Positions 31,551 through 39,944 of a stretch of 52,695 bases of DNA are shown piece by piece. The stretch spans positions 1-52,695 of the forward strand of contig JAJYOI010000010.1 in the NCBI GenBank assembly GCA_021796275.1, in the 5' to 3' direction. Positions within the stretch are counted from its first letter, which is position 1, and each line of letters starts with the position of its first letter. The notes beneath the pieces are model-generated. The model did not search any database. It had not been told where the DNA came from and worked only from the letters and a program-made list of their open reading frames with translations. The position numbers were made by a program, and so were the translations under genes. The stretch is from Bacteroidota bacterium (lineage in GTDB: Bacteria > Bacteroidota > Ignavibacteria > UBA10030 > UBA8401).

Positions 31551-33337
31551 ATTACCGCAATTTCTTTTCCGGCGAGATGTTGTTTCAATTGTCGCACAAT
31601 CGAATTGGAGCGGCGTTGGTTGGTGTGCTTAGTGCGTTGTTTCTCTACTTCGGATGCTACAAAGCAATAGTTCGACCCGCCGGCGATTTTGCAAATTATT
31701 ATACTGCGTCCCGTCTCGCTCTTTCTGGCAAAGCGGCAGACCTGACGATGTACGACCATTTTTGGTTTCAGAATGAGATTGAAAAATATTTTCCCCCAAG
31801 GGGTTTTCAATACGGAACGCTCGGTTCGTTCATTCCTTTTCCGCCGTCAACCGTGCTTCTCATGATGCCGCTGGCATGGCTTTCTCCAAACGCAGCAAGA
31901 ATTTCTTTCGTGATCGTCAATATGTTATTGACCGCGGGAATTATTCTGATGCTCAGTCAAATTACGAAATTGCCTCTGCGCTTGATCGCAATCTTAGTTC
32001 TTCTCAGCGGCATCAGTTTGTGGAGCAACGTGCGCGAAGGACAGATGTACGAATTGCTTACCCTTGCTATTTCTGCGGCGCTTTTTCTGGAGCAGCGAGT
32101 CAAACATTTTGTTGCCGGTGCTATGCTTGGTGCGATGTTTCCAATTAAGTATTTCACCCTGCTTTTCATTGCCTACTTTTTTGTTCGGAAAAATTTCCGT
32201 TTAGTCGGCGGCGCCATTATCGCCTCCATTGTGATTATCGGCGCAGGGATTTTTTTCACCAGCGCGAAGTTAAACGAGTATTACATTGTTGCAATTTTAC
32301 CGCAGCATCTTGCAGGAAATATTCAAAATCCATTCGCGGCAAATTTTCAGTCGTTTCATTCTTTGCTGAATCGGCTTTTCGTTCCGAATGAAACGCTCAA
32401 TCCTCATCCGCTGGCGAACGTGCCGTTTCTTGCCTCGTTGGTTACAGTAACGATTCCCATTATTTTTTTGGGAATAATTGTTGCGGCAGTTCGTTCAGTT
32501 GCTTGGAAAAGCGGCGTGTATGAAATGTGGTATGCTGTTTCGCTTTTTGTTGTGTACGGACTTGTAACATCGCCCGCGTCGGCAAGTTATCATCTTGTGC
32601 TGCTCGTTATTCCGGTTGTTTTTGTTTCAGCAATTGCGATGGAAAGTGAGCGGACGGAAAAATTGGAATTTATCAAGAGACGGATGGCTTCGCTTGTCGC
32701 GATATTTGCCGTAATGAATTTTTTGCCGCTGTACAAGTTGTACCGATTTGATGGAGGTTCGATCTTAACGCTGCTGGCGTACCTGAGATTAGGATTGCTT
32801 GCGGCTTTTTTTCTACTATTGCTTCCTTCACAGATTTGGCGGACATATTTCTTCCGCCGGACATTGGTCGGCGCAGTTGCTTTGAGTGCCATTCTTACAT
32901 TTGTTCGTTCACAACAAAAAGTAGAAAACGACGGTGCCGTGTGGGCAGGATTCGACGGGCTTATCATTAAGCAGCTCGCTCTACGCGGCAATTCATTTTT
33001 TTATGAACGCGAATCGCCGGCCGGTTTTGTTGCAATGAAAAACCGGTCACTCACAAACGATGATCCGCCCGCACCGCGCAGAATAAGCCGTGATGGCGTG
33101 TTGACGGCATTCGATTCAACCATCGGATTTTCTCAGCAGATATTTCTTCGGAATAATCGTAGCGGCGCCATTGCACAACTGACGCACGCAGGACAACGCA
33201 ATTATGAACCGGTGTGGTCAGACGATGACCGCCGCTTGTACTTTCTTTCAGACCGCGGCCGTGGGATTGATTGCACAACGATTTTTTATTTTCTCTTGGA
33301 CAAAACAAGCCTTTCCCAAAGGGGTTTTCAACCATGA
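31547..33337 (+). CDS. GT87-like polytopic membrane glycosyltransferase (DUF2029)
   Basis: 596 residues from GTG at 31547 (overlapping the previous TGA); ATG at 31577 is also possible. About ten membrane segments are visible. RPAGDFANYYTASRLALSGKAADLTMYD near the N-terminus, with its D in the first extracytoplasmic loop, is the hallmark of GT87/DUF2029 polyprenol-phosphate-mannose-dependent transferases. An unusual C-terminal soluble part ends in a TolB-like motif (IAQLTHAGQRNYEPVWSDDDRRLYFLSDR). Insertion of palindromic elements may have shaped two spots: FPPRGFQYG (31793) and the very end, SLSQRGFQP (33307). The next gene starts within its stop codon (ATGA). It would transfer a sugar from a lipid carrier on the outer face of the inner membrane. 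Confidence 0.8.
   Translation: MNYRNFFSGEMLFQLSHNRIGAALVGVLSALFLYFGCYKAIVRPAGDFANYYTASRLALSGKAADLTMYDHFWFQNEIEKYFPPRGFQYGTLGSFIPFPPSTVLLMMPLAWLSPNAARISFVIVNMLLTAGIILMLSQITKLPLRLIAILVLLSGISLWSNVREGQMYELLTLAISAALFLEQRVKHFVAGAMLGAMFPIKYFTLLFIAYFFVRKNFRLVGGAIIASIVIIGAGIFFTSAKLNEYYIVAILPQHLAGNIQNPFAANFQSFHSLLNRLFVPNETLNPHPLANVPFLASLVTVTIPIIFLGIIVAAVRSVAWKSGVYEMWYAVSLFVVYGLVTSPASASYHLVLLVIPVVFVSAIAMESERTEKLEFIKRRMASLVAIFAVMNFLPLYKLYRFDGGSILTLLAYLRLGLLAAFFLLLLPSQIWRTYFFRRTLVGAVALSAILTFVRSQQKVENDGAVWAGFDGLIIKQLALRGNSFFYERESPAGFVAMKNRSLTNDDPPAPRRISRDGVLTAFDSTIGFSQQIFLRNNRSGAIAQLTHAGQRNYEPVWSDDDRRLYFLSDRGRGIDCTTIFYFLLDKTSLSQRGFQP
31793..31810. repeat. GGGGTTTTCAA-type palindromic element in the GT87 gene
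   Basis: CCCCCAAGGGG followed by TTTTCAA. It shares the GGGGTTTTCAA block with 33307-33333, 51087-51114 and 52064-52100. It is translated as PPRGFQ. Confidence 0.55.
33307..33333. repeat. GGGGTTTTCAACC element at the GT87/GT9 junction
   Basis: CCTTTCCC-AAA-GGGG followed by TTTTCAACC immediately precedes the ATGA overlap that starts the GT9 gene. It encodes the last residues of the GT87 protein. Confidence 0.6.
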
Positions 33338-34509
33338 AAATTTCATTCATGAAATTTTTAGATGAGTATGTCGGCAGGCTCATTGCGTCTGCGCTGACGG
33401 TTTTTTCCCGAACGGCCCGTAACAACGACGAAAAAAATCCGCGGCAGATTTTGGTGATCAAGTTCTGGGGAATTGGCAGCGTTACGTTATCTATTCCACT
33501 GTTGGTTCATCTTAAGAAAAAATATCCGGGAAGTACTGTTCACTATCTTACGCTGGAAAATAATTCTGCGTTGTGCAAAATGATCGGGGAGATTGATTGT
33601 ATTCATGCCGTTTCAACCGAAACACCGCTTTCGTTTTTTTCAACATTCATAAAAATAATTTTCGAGCTTCGCCGTGAACATATTGATGTCGTGTTCGACC
33701 TTGAGTTTTTCACTAATATTTCTTCAATCATCTCGGCGCTTTCGGGGGCGCCGGAGCGCATTGGTTTTGTCAATCGCAGCCGCGCAATGGATGTGAGAAA
33801 GCGGCTGTACTCGCGGCAGGTTGAATTTTGCGATGATAAACACACTGCGGAAAATTTTCTCCGTCTTGCCGATACCGAAGGCTCGCTACAATTTTCTTCA
33901 TTTCGTTTTGGTGAAGCGCCTGGCGAAATTTCATTGTATCCGTTTTCTGTTTTGTTCAACATTAATGCAAGCCCATTGGCGTACGAGCGGCGCTGGGAAA
34001 GAGAAGAATTCTGCCAGCTTGCAGAATTTCTCATCGAAGAGTTCAACGCACATCTGTATCTCACCGGTACGAATGAGGAACGCACCTATGTTCAGGAATT
34101 TTTCAAAAGTCTTCACAGGAATGATGCCGTGACAAATCTTTGCGGTGAGTCAGACGTTCAACAGTTTGTATCTCTTATAAGCCGCTGCCAATTGGTGGTA
34201 ACAAACGACTCGGGACCGCTTCATCTTGCTTCGGCATTGAACATTCCAACGATCGCTTTCTTTGGGCCCGAAACGCCGCTGCGCTACGGAAGTCTCGCTG
34301 ATCTTCATTTAACATTCTACAAAAATTTGTGGTGCAGTCCATGTATGACAATCAGCAATCTGAAAACTGTAAATTGTATTAATGATCGGCAATGCATGAA
34401 GCAAATCCGGTTTTCTGAGATCAAAGAAGCAGTCAACAACTTCGTGCGGTCTTTACCAAACGCCTCACAGGAAACAATTGAAAACACAATTTCTGTTGGT
34501 GGAACATGA
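33334..34509 (+). CDS. Glycosyltransferase family 9 (heptosyltransferase-like)
   Basis: 391 residues from ATG at 33334, overlapping the GT87 stop as ATGA. The GT9 pattern is clear: ILVIKFWGIGSVTLSIPLLVHLKKKYPGSTVHYLT at the N-terminus, and LVVTNDSGPLHLASALNIPTIAFFGPETPLRYG in the nucleotide-sugar-binding C-terminal domain. Three cysteine-rich bits (LWCSPCMTISNLKTVNCINDRQCM) match the family tail. Heptosyltransferases add L-glycero-D-manno-heptose to the inner core of lipopolysaccharide; other GT9 sugars are possible. The kdsB gene 5 kb downstream supports a lipopolysaccharide context. Confidence 0.88.
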   Translation: MKISFMKFLDEYVGRLIASALTVFSRTARNNDEKNPRQILVIKFWGIGSVTLSIPLLVHLKKKYPGSTVHYLTLENNSALCKMIGEIDCIHAVSTETPLSFFSTFIKIIFELRREHIDVVFDLEFFTNISSIISALSGAPERIGFVNRSRAMDVRKRLYSRQVEFCDDKHTAENFLRLADTEGSLQFSSFRFGEAPGEISLYPFSVLFNINASPLAYERRWEREEFCQLAEFLIEEFNAHLYLTGTNEERTYVQEFFKSLHRNDAVTNLCGESDVQQFVSLISRCQLVVTNDSGPLHLASALNIPTIAFFGPETPLRYGSLADLHLTFYKNLWCSPCMTISNLKTVNCINDRQCMKQIRFSEIKEAVNNFVRSLPNASQETIENTISVGGT

Positions 34510-35984
34510 TTCTTCTTTTTAATCCACGAAGCTGCAAAGCAAAATATCGTTTGCCGAATTCACTTCTCTCGCTCGGCTCAGTGCTTGAAGATAAGTACGA
34601 GTATGAAATCGTGGACGGAAATTTTCTTAACGATCCATTTCCGGTTCTTTCGCACCTCATCGGCGAAAAACATGTTGATGTGCTTGGCGTGACTGTTATG
34701 CCGGGACCGCAGCTTCAACAGGCGATTCCATTGTGTAAAAGCTTGAAAGAAAAATTTCCTCATCTCACAATTGTGTGGGGAGGATATTTTCCGTCGAATC
34801 ACACAGATGTTTGCGTGCGTTCGCCATTTGTTGATTATGTTATGCGCGGCCAAGGCGAAGGCGCATTTCCCATCTTTATCAATGCTCTTTACGGCAATGG
34901 AAGAATTTCCGATGTACCGAATCTTTCGTACAAATCCGGCGAAACAATTGTTCATCACGATTCCATGCCGCTGCTTCATCCGAATGATTTGCCGCCGCTG
35001 CCGTATCACAAAGTTGATATCGAGAAATATATCGGGGGAACATGCTTAGGCACAAGAACATTATCGTACCATTCATCGTACGGCTGTCCGTTTGAATGCA
35101 GTTTTTGTGCCATCGTTCCGATTTACAAAGCACGCTGGCTGGGCAGAAATGCTGCCGCAATGGCGGATGATATTGAAAAACTTGTGCTGACGTACGGCGC
35201 AAACGCAATAGAATTTCACGACAATAATTTTTTCACTTCTGAAAAACGCGTTGCTGAATTTGCTGAAGAAGTTTTTCGCCGCAATCTTCGTTTCTCGTGG
35301 TGGGGCGAAGGGAGACCTGACACGCTGCTGAAGTATTCTGAAGAAACGTTCGCGCTCATGAAACGCGCAGGACTAAAAATGGTTTTCATGGGAGCAGAAT
35401 CCGGCGATGATGAAAGACTTTCTGCAATGAACAAAGGGGGAACGCAGACCGGAAACACCATTGCCGAGGTCGTTGAAAAGTTCAGACGCCACGGCATCGT
35501 TCCGGAATGCTCGTTTGTTTTCGGCACGCCTGCGCCGGATGTGAGCGCATCAATCAAAAAAGATATCCGTTTTGTGCGGCGGCTGAAGGAAATAAATCCG
35601 GCGGCGGAAATTATCATCTATATGTATTCTCCGATTCCGCTCGATGGTAGCACGTTGTACCAACACGTGACGCAAAGCGGATTTCGTTATCCTCAAACAT
35701 TGGAAGATTGGCTGAAGCCGGAGTGGGCGTCATTTGATTTGCGCAGAAATCCGCTGACGCCGTGGCTCGTGCCGCGTTATATCAGGCGCGTGAAAAGCTT
35801 TGAGAAAGTTTTGAACGCAGTTTTTCCTACAAACTCCGACATCAAGCTGAAGACATTTCAGCGAGTCATACTGAAAATTGCGGGCTCGTGGCGGTACGCG
35901 CTGCGCGCCTATAAGTTTCCGTATGAGATCCAATTATTGCAGCGGTTGTTCAGATATCGCCAGCCGGAAATAGAAGGGATGTGA
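34506..35984 (+). CDS. B12-binding radical SAM enzyme 2
   Basis: 492 residues, starting as ATGA over the GT9 stop. Cobalamin-type domain first (LLSLGSVLEDKYEYEIVDGNF, VDVLGVTVMPGPQLQQAIPL, FVDYVMRGQGEGAFPIFINAL), then the radical SAM core with C194, C198 and C201 in SYGCPFECSFC, and MVFMGAESGDDERLSAMNKGG. It is a distinct relative of enzyme 1 in the same operon rather than a close duplicate. The likely chemistry is a C-methylation or another radical rearrangement on an unactivated carbon of a lipid or sugar. The next gene starts one base after its stop. Confidence 0.85.
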   Translation: MILLFNPRSCKAKYRLPNSLLSLGSVLEDKYEYEIVDGNFLNDPFPVLSHLIGEKHVDVLGVTVMPGPQLQQAIPLCKSLKEKFPHLTIVWGGYFPSNHTDVCVRSPFVDYVMRGQGEGAFPIFINALYGNGRISDVPNLSYKSGETIVHHDSMPLLHPNDLPPLPYHKVDIEKYIGGTCLGTRTLSYHSSYGCPFECSFCAIVPIYKARWLGRNAAAMADDIEKLVLTYGANAIEFHDNNFFTSEKRVAEFAEEVFRRNLRFSWWGEGRPDTLLKYSEETFALMKRAGLKMVFMGAESGDDERLSAMNKGGTQTGNTIAEVVEKFRRHGIVPECSFVFGTPAPDVSASIKKDIRFVRRLKEINPAAEIIIYMYSPIPLDGSTLYQHVTQSGFRYPQTLEDWLKPEWASFDLRRNPLTPWLVPRYIRRVKSFEKVLNAVFPTNSDIKLKTFQRVILKIAGSWRYALRAYKFPYEIQLLQRLFRYRQPEIEGM

Positions 35985-36746
35985 ATGATTCGTTCACATG
36001 CCATGCCTGCACGCCGGGGTCAGTTTCGGTACGCAGGCGTGCGAAAATCTTTTCGCATCATAGCGAATATTTTTTATCGCCCGTACGTGTTGCGACGCAT
36101 CCGGCAGCCGGAGAAAATTTTATTTTATGGATGCGAAATAGAAACTCATCCCGCCGTGTTTCATCCCGCGTTGTTTCACAGCACGAAAATATTGATTCGC
36201 TCGCTGGTTGAAAATCCCCTCGGGAAAAAAATTCCGCTTGAAGGAAAATCTTTTCTCGATATGGGGACAGGAACGGGCGTTGTAGGAGTCGCCGCCGCGC
36301 GAAAAGGTGCAAAGGTGTTCGCGTGCGATGTGAATCGTACGGCGGTGGAACTGGCGCAGCGCAACGCTGCACGGAATGCTGTCGAAATGGAAGTTATATT
36401 TTCCGATCTCTTTTCGAGTCTAAACGGTACAGGGTCCCAAAGAGATTTTCGATTTGATGTGATCGCGTTCAATATCCCGTTTTATCCAACACCGCCGGGG
36501 AATGAATTCGAAAGAGCGTTCAAAGCAGGGGCATCGTTTGCTGTGATAAAACAATTTGCACGCGAATCGTTTCGCCATCTGAAGAATCAGGGCGTCGTGA
36601 TTATTGTCTTTTCAGAAGATTCGGGGTATGAAACCATCACCGGCATTTTTCTCGCCGAAGGATTCCGCATTCTCAACTCGGAAACTTATTCGAAAATGTT
36701 CGAGAAATTTTATGTTGTTACGTTTACCGGCAAAAGCGATTTCTGA
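35985..36746 (+). CDS. HemK/PrmC-like methyltransferase
   Basis: 253 residues, ATG one base after the preceding stop. The SAM-binding motif is LDMGTGTGVVGVAAARKGAKVFACDVN. The catalytic-type motif is NIPFYP, a variant of the NPPY motif of N5-glutamine and N6-adenine methyltransferases. YGCEIETHPAVFHPALFHSTKIL precedes the fold and resembles the start of PrmC-type small-molecule methyltransferases. It is too short and lacks the PrmC N-terminal domain, so it is not the release-factor enzyme. It probably modifies a pathway intermediate of this operon. Confidence 0.78.
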   Translation: MIRSHAMPARRGQFRYAGVRKSFRIIANIFYRPYVLRRIRQPEKILFYGCEIETHPAVFHPALFHSTKILIRSLVENPLGKKIPLEGKSFLDMGTGTGVVGVAAARKGAKVFACDVNRTAVELAQRNAARNAVEMEVIFSDLFSSLNGTGSQRDFRFDVIAFNIPFYPTPPGNEFERAFKAGASFAVIKQFARESFRHLKNQGVVIIVFSEDSGYETITGIFLAEGFRILNSETYSKMFEKFYVVTFTGKSDF

Positions 36747-36803
36747 GCATCTTCGTTCTCGCCTTGTTTTTCTTCTTCTCTTTTTGTATTATTGAAAAAC
36801 CAC

Positions 36804-36833
36804 TCCGCCACAAGCGGATCAGCCTTTGGCTGA
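36804..36833. repeat. 30-bp double-palindrome element upstream of the M48 gene
   Basis: TCCGC-CACAA-GCGGA abuts TCAGCC-TTT-GGCTGA. It lies between the methyltransferase stop (36746) and the M48 coding region, and its TTG can be read as a spurious upstream start of the M48 frame. Confidence 0.85.
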
Positions 36834-36861
36834 AGAACACCACCTCACGCCGTTGTCATTC

Positions 36862-38082
36862 ATGAAATTGTTTCATGTTGTTGTAGCCGTTCCGCGTTGC
36901 CTCAAGCGCCAACTTCAGTTTGTTGATGAAGGGCAAAAGGGAACGACTCCCTTCGCAACCCCATCTGGTCAGGCAAAACGATACAATAAAATCAAGCTTG
37001 CTGTGTCTCTTTTTGAGACAGTCCTTTCGTTTGCAGTTATCCTTGTTGTTCTTCTTGCAGGGTATTCGACGCGATTGGAAACGTTCTCGTTTTCATTGAC
37101 GACATCCCCATACATTGCTCTGCTGATTTTTGCGGCAGCGCTTGGTCTTATCACCGGCATTATTTCGTTTCCGTTGGGATTTTATTCCGGATTTATTCTT
37201 GAACACAAATATCATCTTTCGAATCAAACGGTGCGGCAATGGTTGTGGGAACACGTCAAAGGAATACTTGTCAGCGTTCCGATAGCCGTGCCGTTGCTGC
37301 TGGTATTCTTCTTTTTTCTTCGTGCTTATCAAACTCAATGGTGGCTTCCTGTTGCGATTGTCATGTTTGTCGTTTCGATTCTTCTTTCGAAAATTGCACC
37401 GGTTGTGATTATGCCGTTGTTCTACAAATTTATTCCGCTTGAAGAAGGCGAACTGAAAGAAAAAATTCTCGCGCTGTGTAGAGAAACGAATCAGCCAGAG
37501 GCTGATCCGCCTCCGGCGGAAATGAATGTCAAAGGAATTTTCACATTCAACCTGAGCAAGACGACAAAAAAAGCGAACGCCGGGTTTACCGGCATAGGCA
37601 AATCGAAGCGGATTATTCTCGGTGACACACTGATGCAGCATTTTTCCAACGACGAAATTGAAACCGTGTTCGCGCATGAGCTTGGACATTACGTTCATGG
37701 ACACATCCGAAAAGGAATTATTGTCGGCACGCTCAGCATTTTTATCGGACTGTATGCAACATCGCTGTTTTATGAAATGTCGCTGCACTGGTTCGGTTTT
37801 ACTTCGCCGGCGCAGCTTGCCGCATTGCCGCTGCTGACGTTATGGCTCGGTGTTTACTCGCTTGTCACGTCGCCGTTGTCGAATATGCTTTCGCGAAAGC
37901 ACGAATTTCAGGCTGACCGATATGCGCTCGAACGCACCGGCAAAACGGAAGCATTCATTTCAACAATGAAGAAACTTGCAGAAATGAATTTAGCCGATAC
38001 AGCGCCGCATCCGCTCGTTGAATTTCTGTTTTACAGTCATCCGTCAATTGAGAAAAGAATTCGTGCGGCGGAAAAATTATGA
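36862..38082 (+). CDS. M48 (Ste24/HtpX-like) membrane zinc peptidase
   Basis: About 406 residues; the start is uncertain. ATG at 36862 is preferred over the element-borne TTG at 36826. Membrane segments: VSLFETVLSFAVILVVLLAGY, YIALLIFAAALGLITGII, ILVSVPIAVPLLLVFFFFL, VAIVMFVVSILL, then two more after the active site. The zinc site is HELGH at about 272-276 in VFAHELGHYVHGH, with the third ligand E in the later KHEFQADRYAL. The family degrades or trims membrane proteins. A 30-bp palindromic element at 37491-37520 adds ten codons (QPEADPPPAE) just before the conserved MNVKGIFTFNLSKTTKKANAG block. KGTTPFATPSG near the N-terminus may be a second insertion. The stop overlaps the next start as ATGA. 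Confidence 0.85.
   Translation: MKLFHVVVAVPRCLKRQLQFVDEGQKGTTPFATPSGQAKRYNKIKLAVSLFETVLSFAVILVVLLAGYSTRLETFSFSLTTSPYIALLIFAAALGLITGIISFPLGFYSGFILEHKYHLSNQTVRQWLWEHVKGILVSVPIAVPLLLVFFFFLRAYQTQWWLPVAIVMFVVSILLSKIAPVVIMPLFYKFIPLEEGELKEKILALCRETNQPEADPPPAEMNVKGIFTFNLSKTTKKANAGFTGIGKSKRIILGDTLMQHFSNDEIETVFAHELGHYVHGHIRKGIIVGTLSIFIGLYATSLFYEMSLHWFGFTSPAQLAALPLLTLWLGVYSLVTSPLSNMLSRKHEFQADRYALERTGKTEAFISTMKKLAEMNLADTAPHPLVEFLFYSHPSIEKRIRAAEKL
37491..37520. repeat. 30-bp double-palindrome element in frame inside the M48 gene
   Basis: TCAGCC-AGA-GGCTGA abuts TCCGCC-TCC-GGCGGA, two perfect 15-bp palindromes of different arm sequence. It adds ten codons without a frameshift; without it the protein reads CRETKMNVKGIFTF, matching the usual spacing of the family. 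Confidence 0.9.
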
Positions 38083-38795
38083 CGCACAAAATTGCAACGC
38101 TGCTCCGCATTTTCGTTATTATCGCCAGCGGTTTTTTTTATTCATCGCTTGCGTTGTTGAGCGCAATGTTTGAAAAAGACGGAAGGTTGTATTTCTATTC
38201 AGGAAAAAAATGGGCGCAGGTCATCATGCGAGTTTGCGGCATTGAAATTCGTGTGCGCGGAGAAAGGCTTGATCAATCAAAAAGCTATATTTATGTCACC
38301 AATCATGCGAGCATGTTCGACATTCCGACGGTTCTTGCCACGTTTCCGCGCGTGAGAATTATGTTCAAAAAAGAATTGTCGTATGTTCCGATTTGGGGAT
38401 GGTCGCTGCGGTGGGGCCATCACATCATGGTTGATCGCGCGAAAGGAAGCGAAGCGATGAAGAGTCTGGAGCGTGCCGCGAACGATATTAAATCCGGCGG
38501 CTCAGTGATTTTATTTGCGGAAGGAACGCGCACGCGCGACGGCAAACTGCTTCCGTTCAAGCGCGGTGCATTTACGCTGGCGGCGAAATCCGGCGTGTCG
38601 ATTGTGCCGATTGCGATCAACGGCAGCTTCAAAATTTTGCCGAAACACTCGCTTGATATTCGCCCATCACCGATTGAACTTATTGTCGGAACGCCGATTG
38701 AAACTAAAAATATAAAAACACGCGAAGATGAAATTGCGCTGATGAACCGTGTCCGCGATATTATCGCGCGGAATTACCGGGAAGATATTGAATAG
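38079..38795 (+). CDS. plsC: 1-acyl-sn-glycerol-3-phosphate acyltransferase (PlsC family)
   Basis: 238 residues. An N-terminal membrane segment (IATLLRIFVIIASGFFYSSLALLSAM) precedes the acyltransferase motifs: NHASMFDIP (the HX4D catalytic motif as H-A-S-M-F-D), MFKKELSYVPIWGW, and LFAEGTRTRDGKLLPFKRGAF (the glycerol-phosphate binding EGTR). It would make phosphatidic acid from lysophosphatidic acid at the inner membrane. It overlaps the M48 gene by ATGA and is followed by gatC after a nine-base gap with GGAGGA. Other PlsC paralogues may exist, so the symbol is by family. Confidence 0.88.
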   Translation: MTHKIATLLRIFVIIASGFFYSSLALLSAMFEKDGRLYFYSGKKWAQVIMRVCGIEIRVRGERLDQSKSYIYVTNHASMFDIPTVLATFPRVRIMFKKELSYVPIWGWSLRWGHHIMVDRAKGSEAMKSLERAANDIKSGGSVILFAEGTRTRDGKLLPFKRGAFTLAAKSGVSIVPIAINGSFKILPKHSLDIRPSPIELIVGTPIETKNIKTREDEIALMNRVRDIIARNYREDIE

Positions 38796-38804
38796 GAGGA
38801 ATAT

Positions 38805-39107
38805 ATGTCGGTTACCATAAAAGATGTTGAACATATTGCGAAACTTGCGCGTCTAGAATTTTCCAAACAAGAAAAAGAAAAGTTCACACATCAATTGAAC
38901 GACATTTTGAAATACGTTGAAAAGCTGAACGAGCTTGATACCTCAAACGTCGAGCCGCTTTCGCATGTGATTGAATTGCAGAATGTCTTCCGTGCCGACG
39001 AAGTGAAACCGTCTGTCCCGACGGAAGATGCGCTGAAAAATGCTCCTGCAAAAACGGAGAAATATTTCAAGGTCCCGAAAGTGATTGGGCAAATTGCTAA
39101 TGGCTAA
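38805..39107 (+). CDS. gatC: Asp/Glu-tRNA amidotransferase subunit C
   Basis: 100 residues, the usual length. KDVEHIAKLARLEFSKQEKEKFTHQLNDILKYVEKLNELDTSNVEPLSHV is the typical GatC sequence, and the end wraps GatA (VFRADEVKPS). It stabilises the GatCAB complex that converts Glu-tRNA(Gln) and Asp-tRNA(Asn) to the amidated forms. A strong AGGAGGA lies five bases before the start codon. gatA and gatB are not in the window. kdsB starts inside its end with an eight-base overlap. Confidence 0.93.
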   Translation: MSVTIKDVEHIAKLARLEFSKQEKEKFTHQLNDILKYVEKLNELDTSNVEPLSHVIELQNVFRADEVKPSVPTEDALKNAPAKTEKYFKVPKVIGQIANG

Positions 39108-39858
39108 CAGCTTAAAAATCATCGGCATCATTCCGTCACGGTACGCATCAACACGGCTTCCGGCAAAATCGCTTGCCGATATTTGCGGCAAGCCGATGGT
39201 GCAACATGTGTATGAGCGCGCCAAGCAATCACACTTGCTTACTGATGTTGTGGTTGCAACCGATGACGAACGCATTGAAAAGGCTGTGAAACAGTTCGGC
39301 GGAAATGTAGTGATGACTCCGGCGGCAATTCAAAGCGGCAGCGACCGCATCGCGTACGCCGCACAGTCAATTTCTGCCGACATCATCGCCAATGTTCAAG
39401 GAGACGAACCGTTGATCGAGCCGCGTATGATTGACGAAGCGGTGCAGATGTTAGTGGACGATAATTCAGCAGTTGCCAGTACGGCGGCGAAAAAAATTAC
39501 GTCGCCGGACGAACTTCATAATCCGAATATTGTGAAAGTTGTTCTCGACAAAAATATGTACGCGTTATACTTCAGCCGCTCAACTATTCCTTTTGTCCGC
39601 GATGCTCGCGCCTCTGCCGAATGGCTGAACCATGCTACATTCTACAAGCATTTCGGAATTTACGTGTATCGTGCAGAATTTCTCAGAAAGTTCTCGTCGT
39701 TCCAGCCAACAATGCTCGAGCAATCTGAAAAGCTGGAGCAACTTCGTATTCTTGAAAATGGTTTTCGCATCAAAGTCGCCGTGACGGAGTTCGATTCAAT
39801 CCCTGTTGATACACAGGAGGATTTGGAAAAAGTCAGAGCGAAGATGGGAATGGATTGA
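39100..39858 (+). CDS. kdsB: 3-deoxy-manno-octulosonate cytidylyltransferase (CMP-KDO synthetase)
   Basis: 252 residues from ATG at 39100 (overlaps gatC by eight bases). IIGIIPSRYASTRLPAKSLADICGKPMVQHVYERA is the nucleotide-binding N-terminus; VVATDDERI, SGSDRIAYAA and NVQGDEPLIEPRMID are the KDO-cytidylyltransferase blocks. It activates KDO as CMP-KDO for lipopolysaccharide core synthesis, which fits the GT9 heptosyltransferase upstream. Its stop codon falls inside a GGATTGATGGATT repeat (39847-39885), so the last residues (KMGMD) may have been set by the repeat. Confidence 0.93.
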   Translation: MANSLKIIGIIPSRYASTRLPAKSLADICGKPMVQHVYERAKQSHLLTDVVVATDDERIEKAVKQFGGNVVMTPAAIQSGSDRIAYAAQSISADIIANVQGDEPLIEPRMIDEAVQMLVDDNSAVASTAAKKITSPDELHNPNIVKVVLDKNMYALYFSRSTIPFVRDARASAEWLNHATFYKHFGIYVYRAEFLRKFSSFQPTMLEQSEKLEQLRILENGFRIKVAVTEFDSIPVDTQEDLEKVRAKMGMD

Positions 39859-39885
39859 TGGATTAGCGGATTGTTGGATTGCTGA
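39847..39885. repeat. GGATTNNTGG-type repeat, copy 3 (one arm)
   Basis: GGAATGGATTGATGG, GATTAGCGGATTGTTGGATT. It has only the left arm and overlaps the stop codon of kdsB. Confidence 0.65.
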
Positions 39886-39944
39886 GTGAATATAAAAGCA
39901 GGTGAGCGAAAAATCATGAGTAAAAAATATATTTAAGAACTGCT

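Noticed and set aside
36931-36978. GGCAAAA direct repeat around a palindrome in the M48 N-terminus, considered as a target-site duplication
   Set aside because: The repeats are 40 bp apart, not a multiple of three, and removing the segment would break the open frame; it is probably chance, although the AAGGGA/TCCCTT palindrome inside may be a decayed element.
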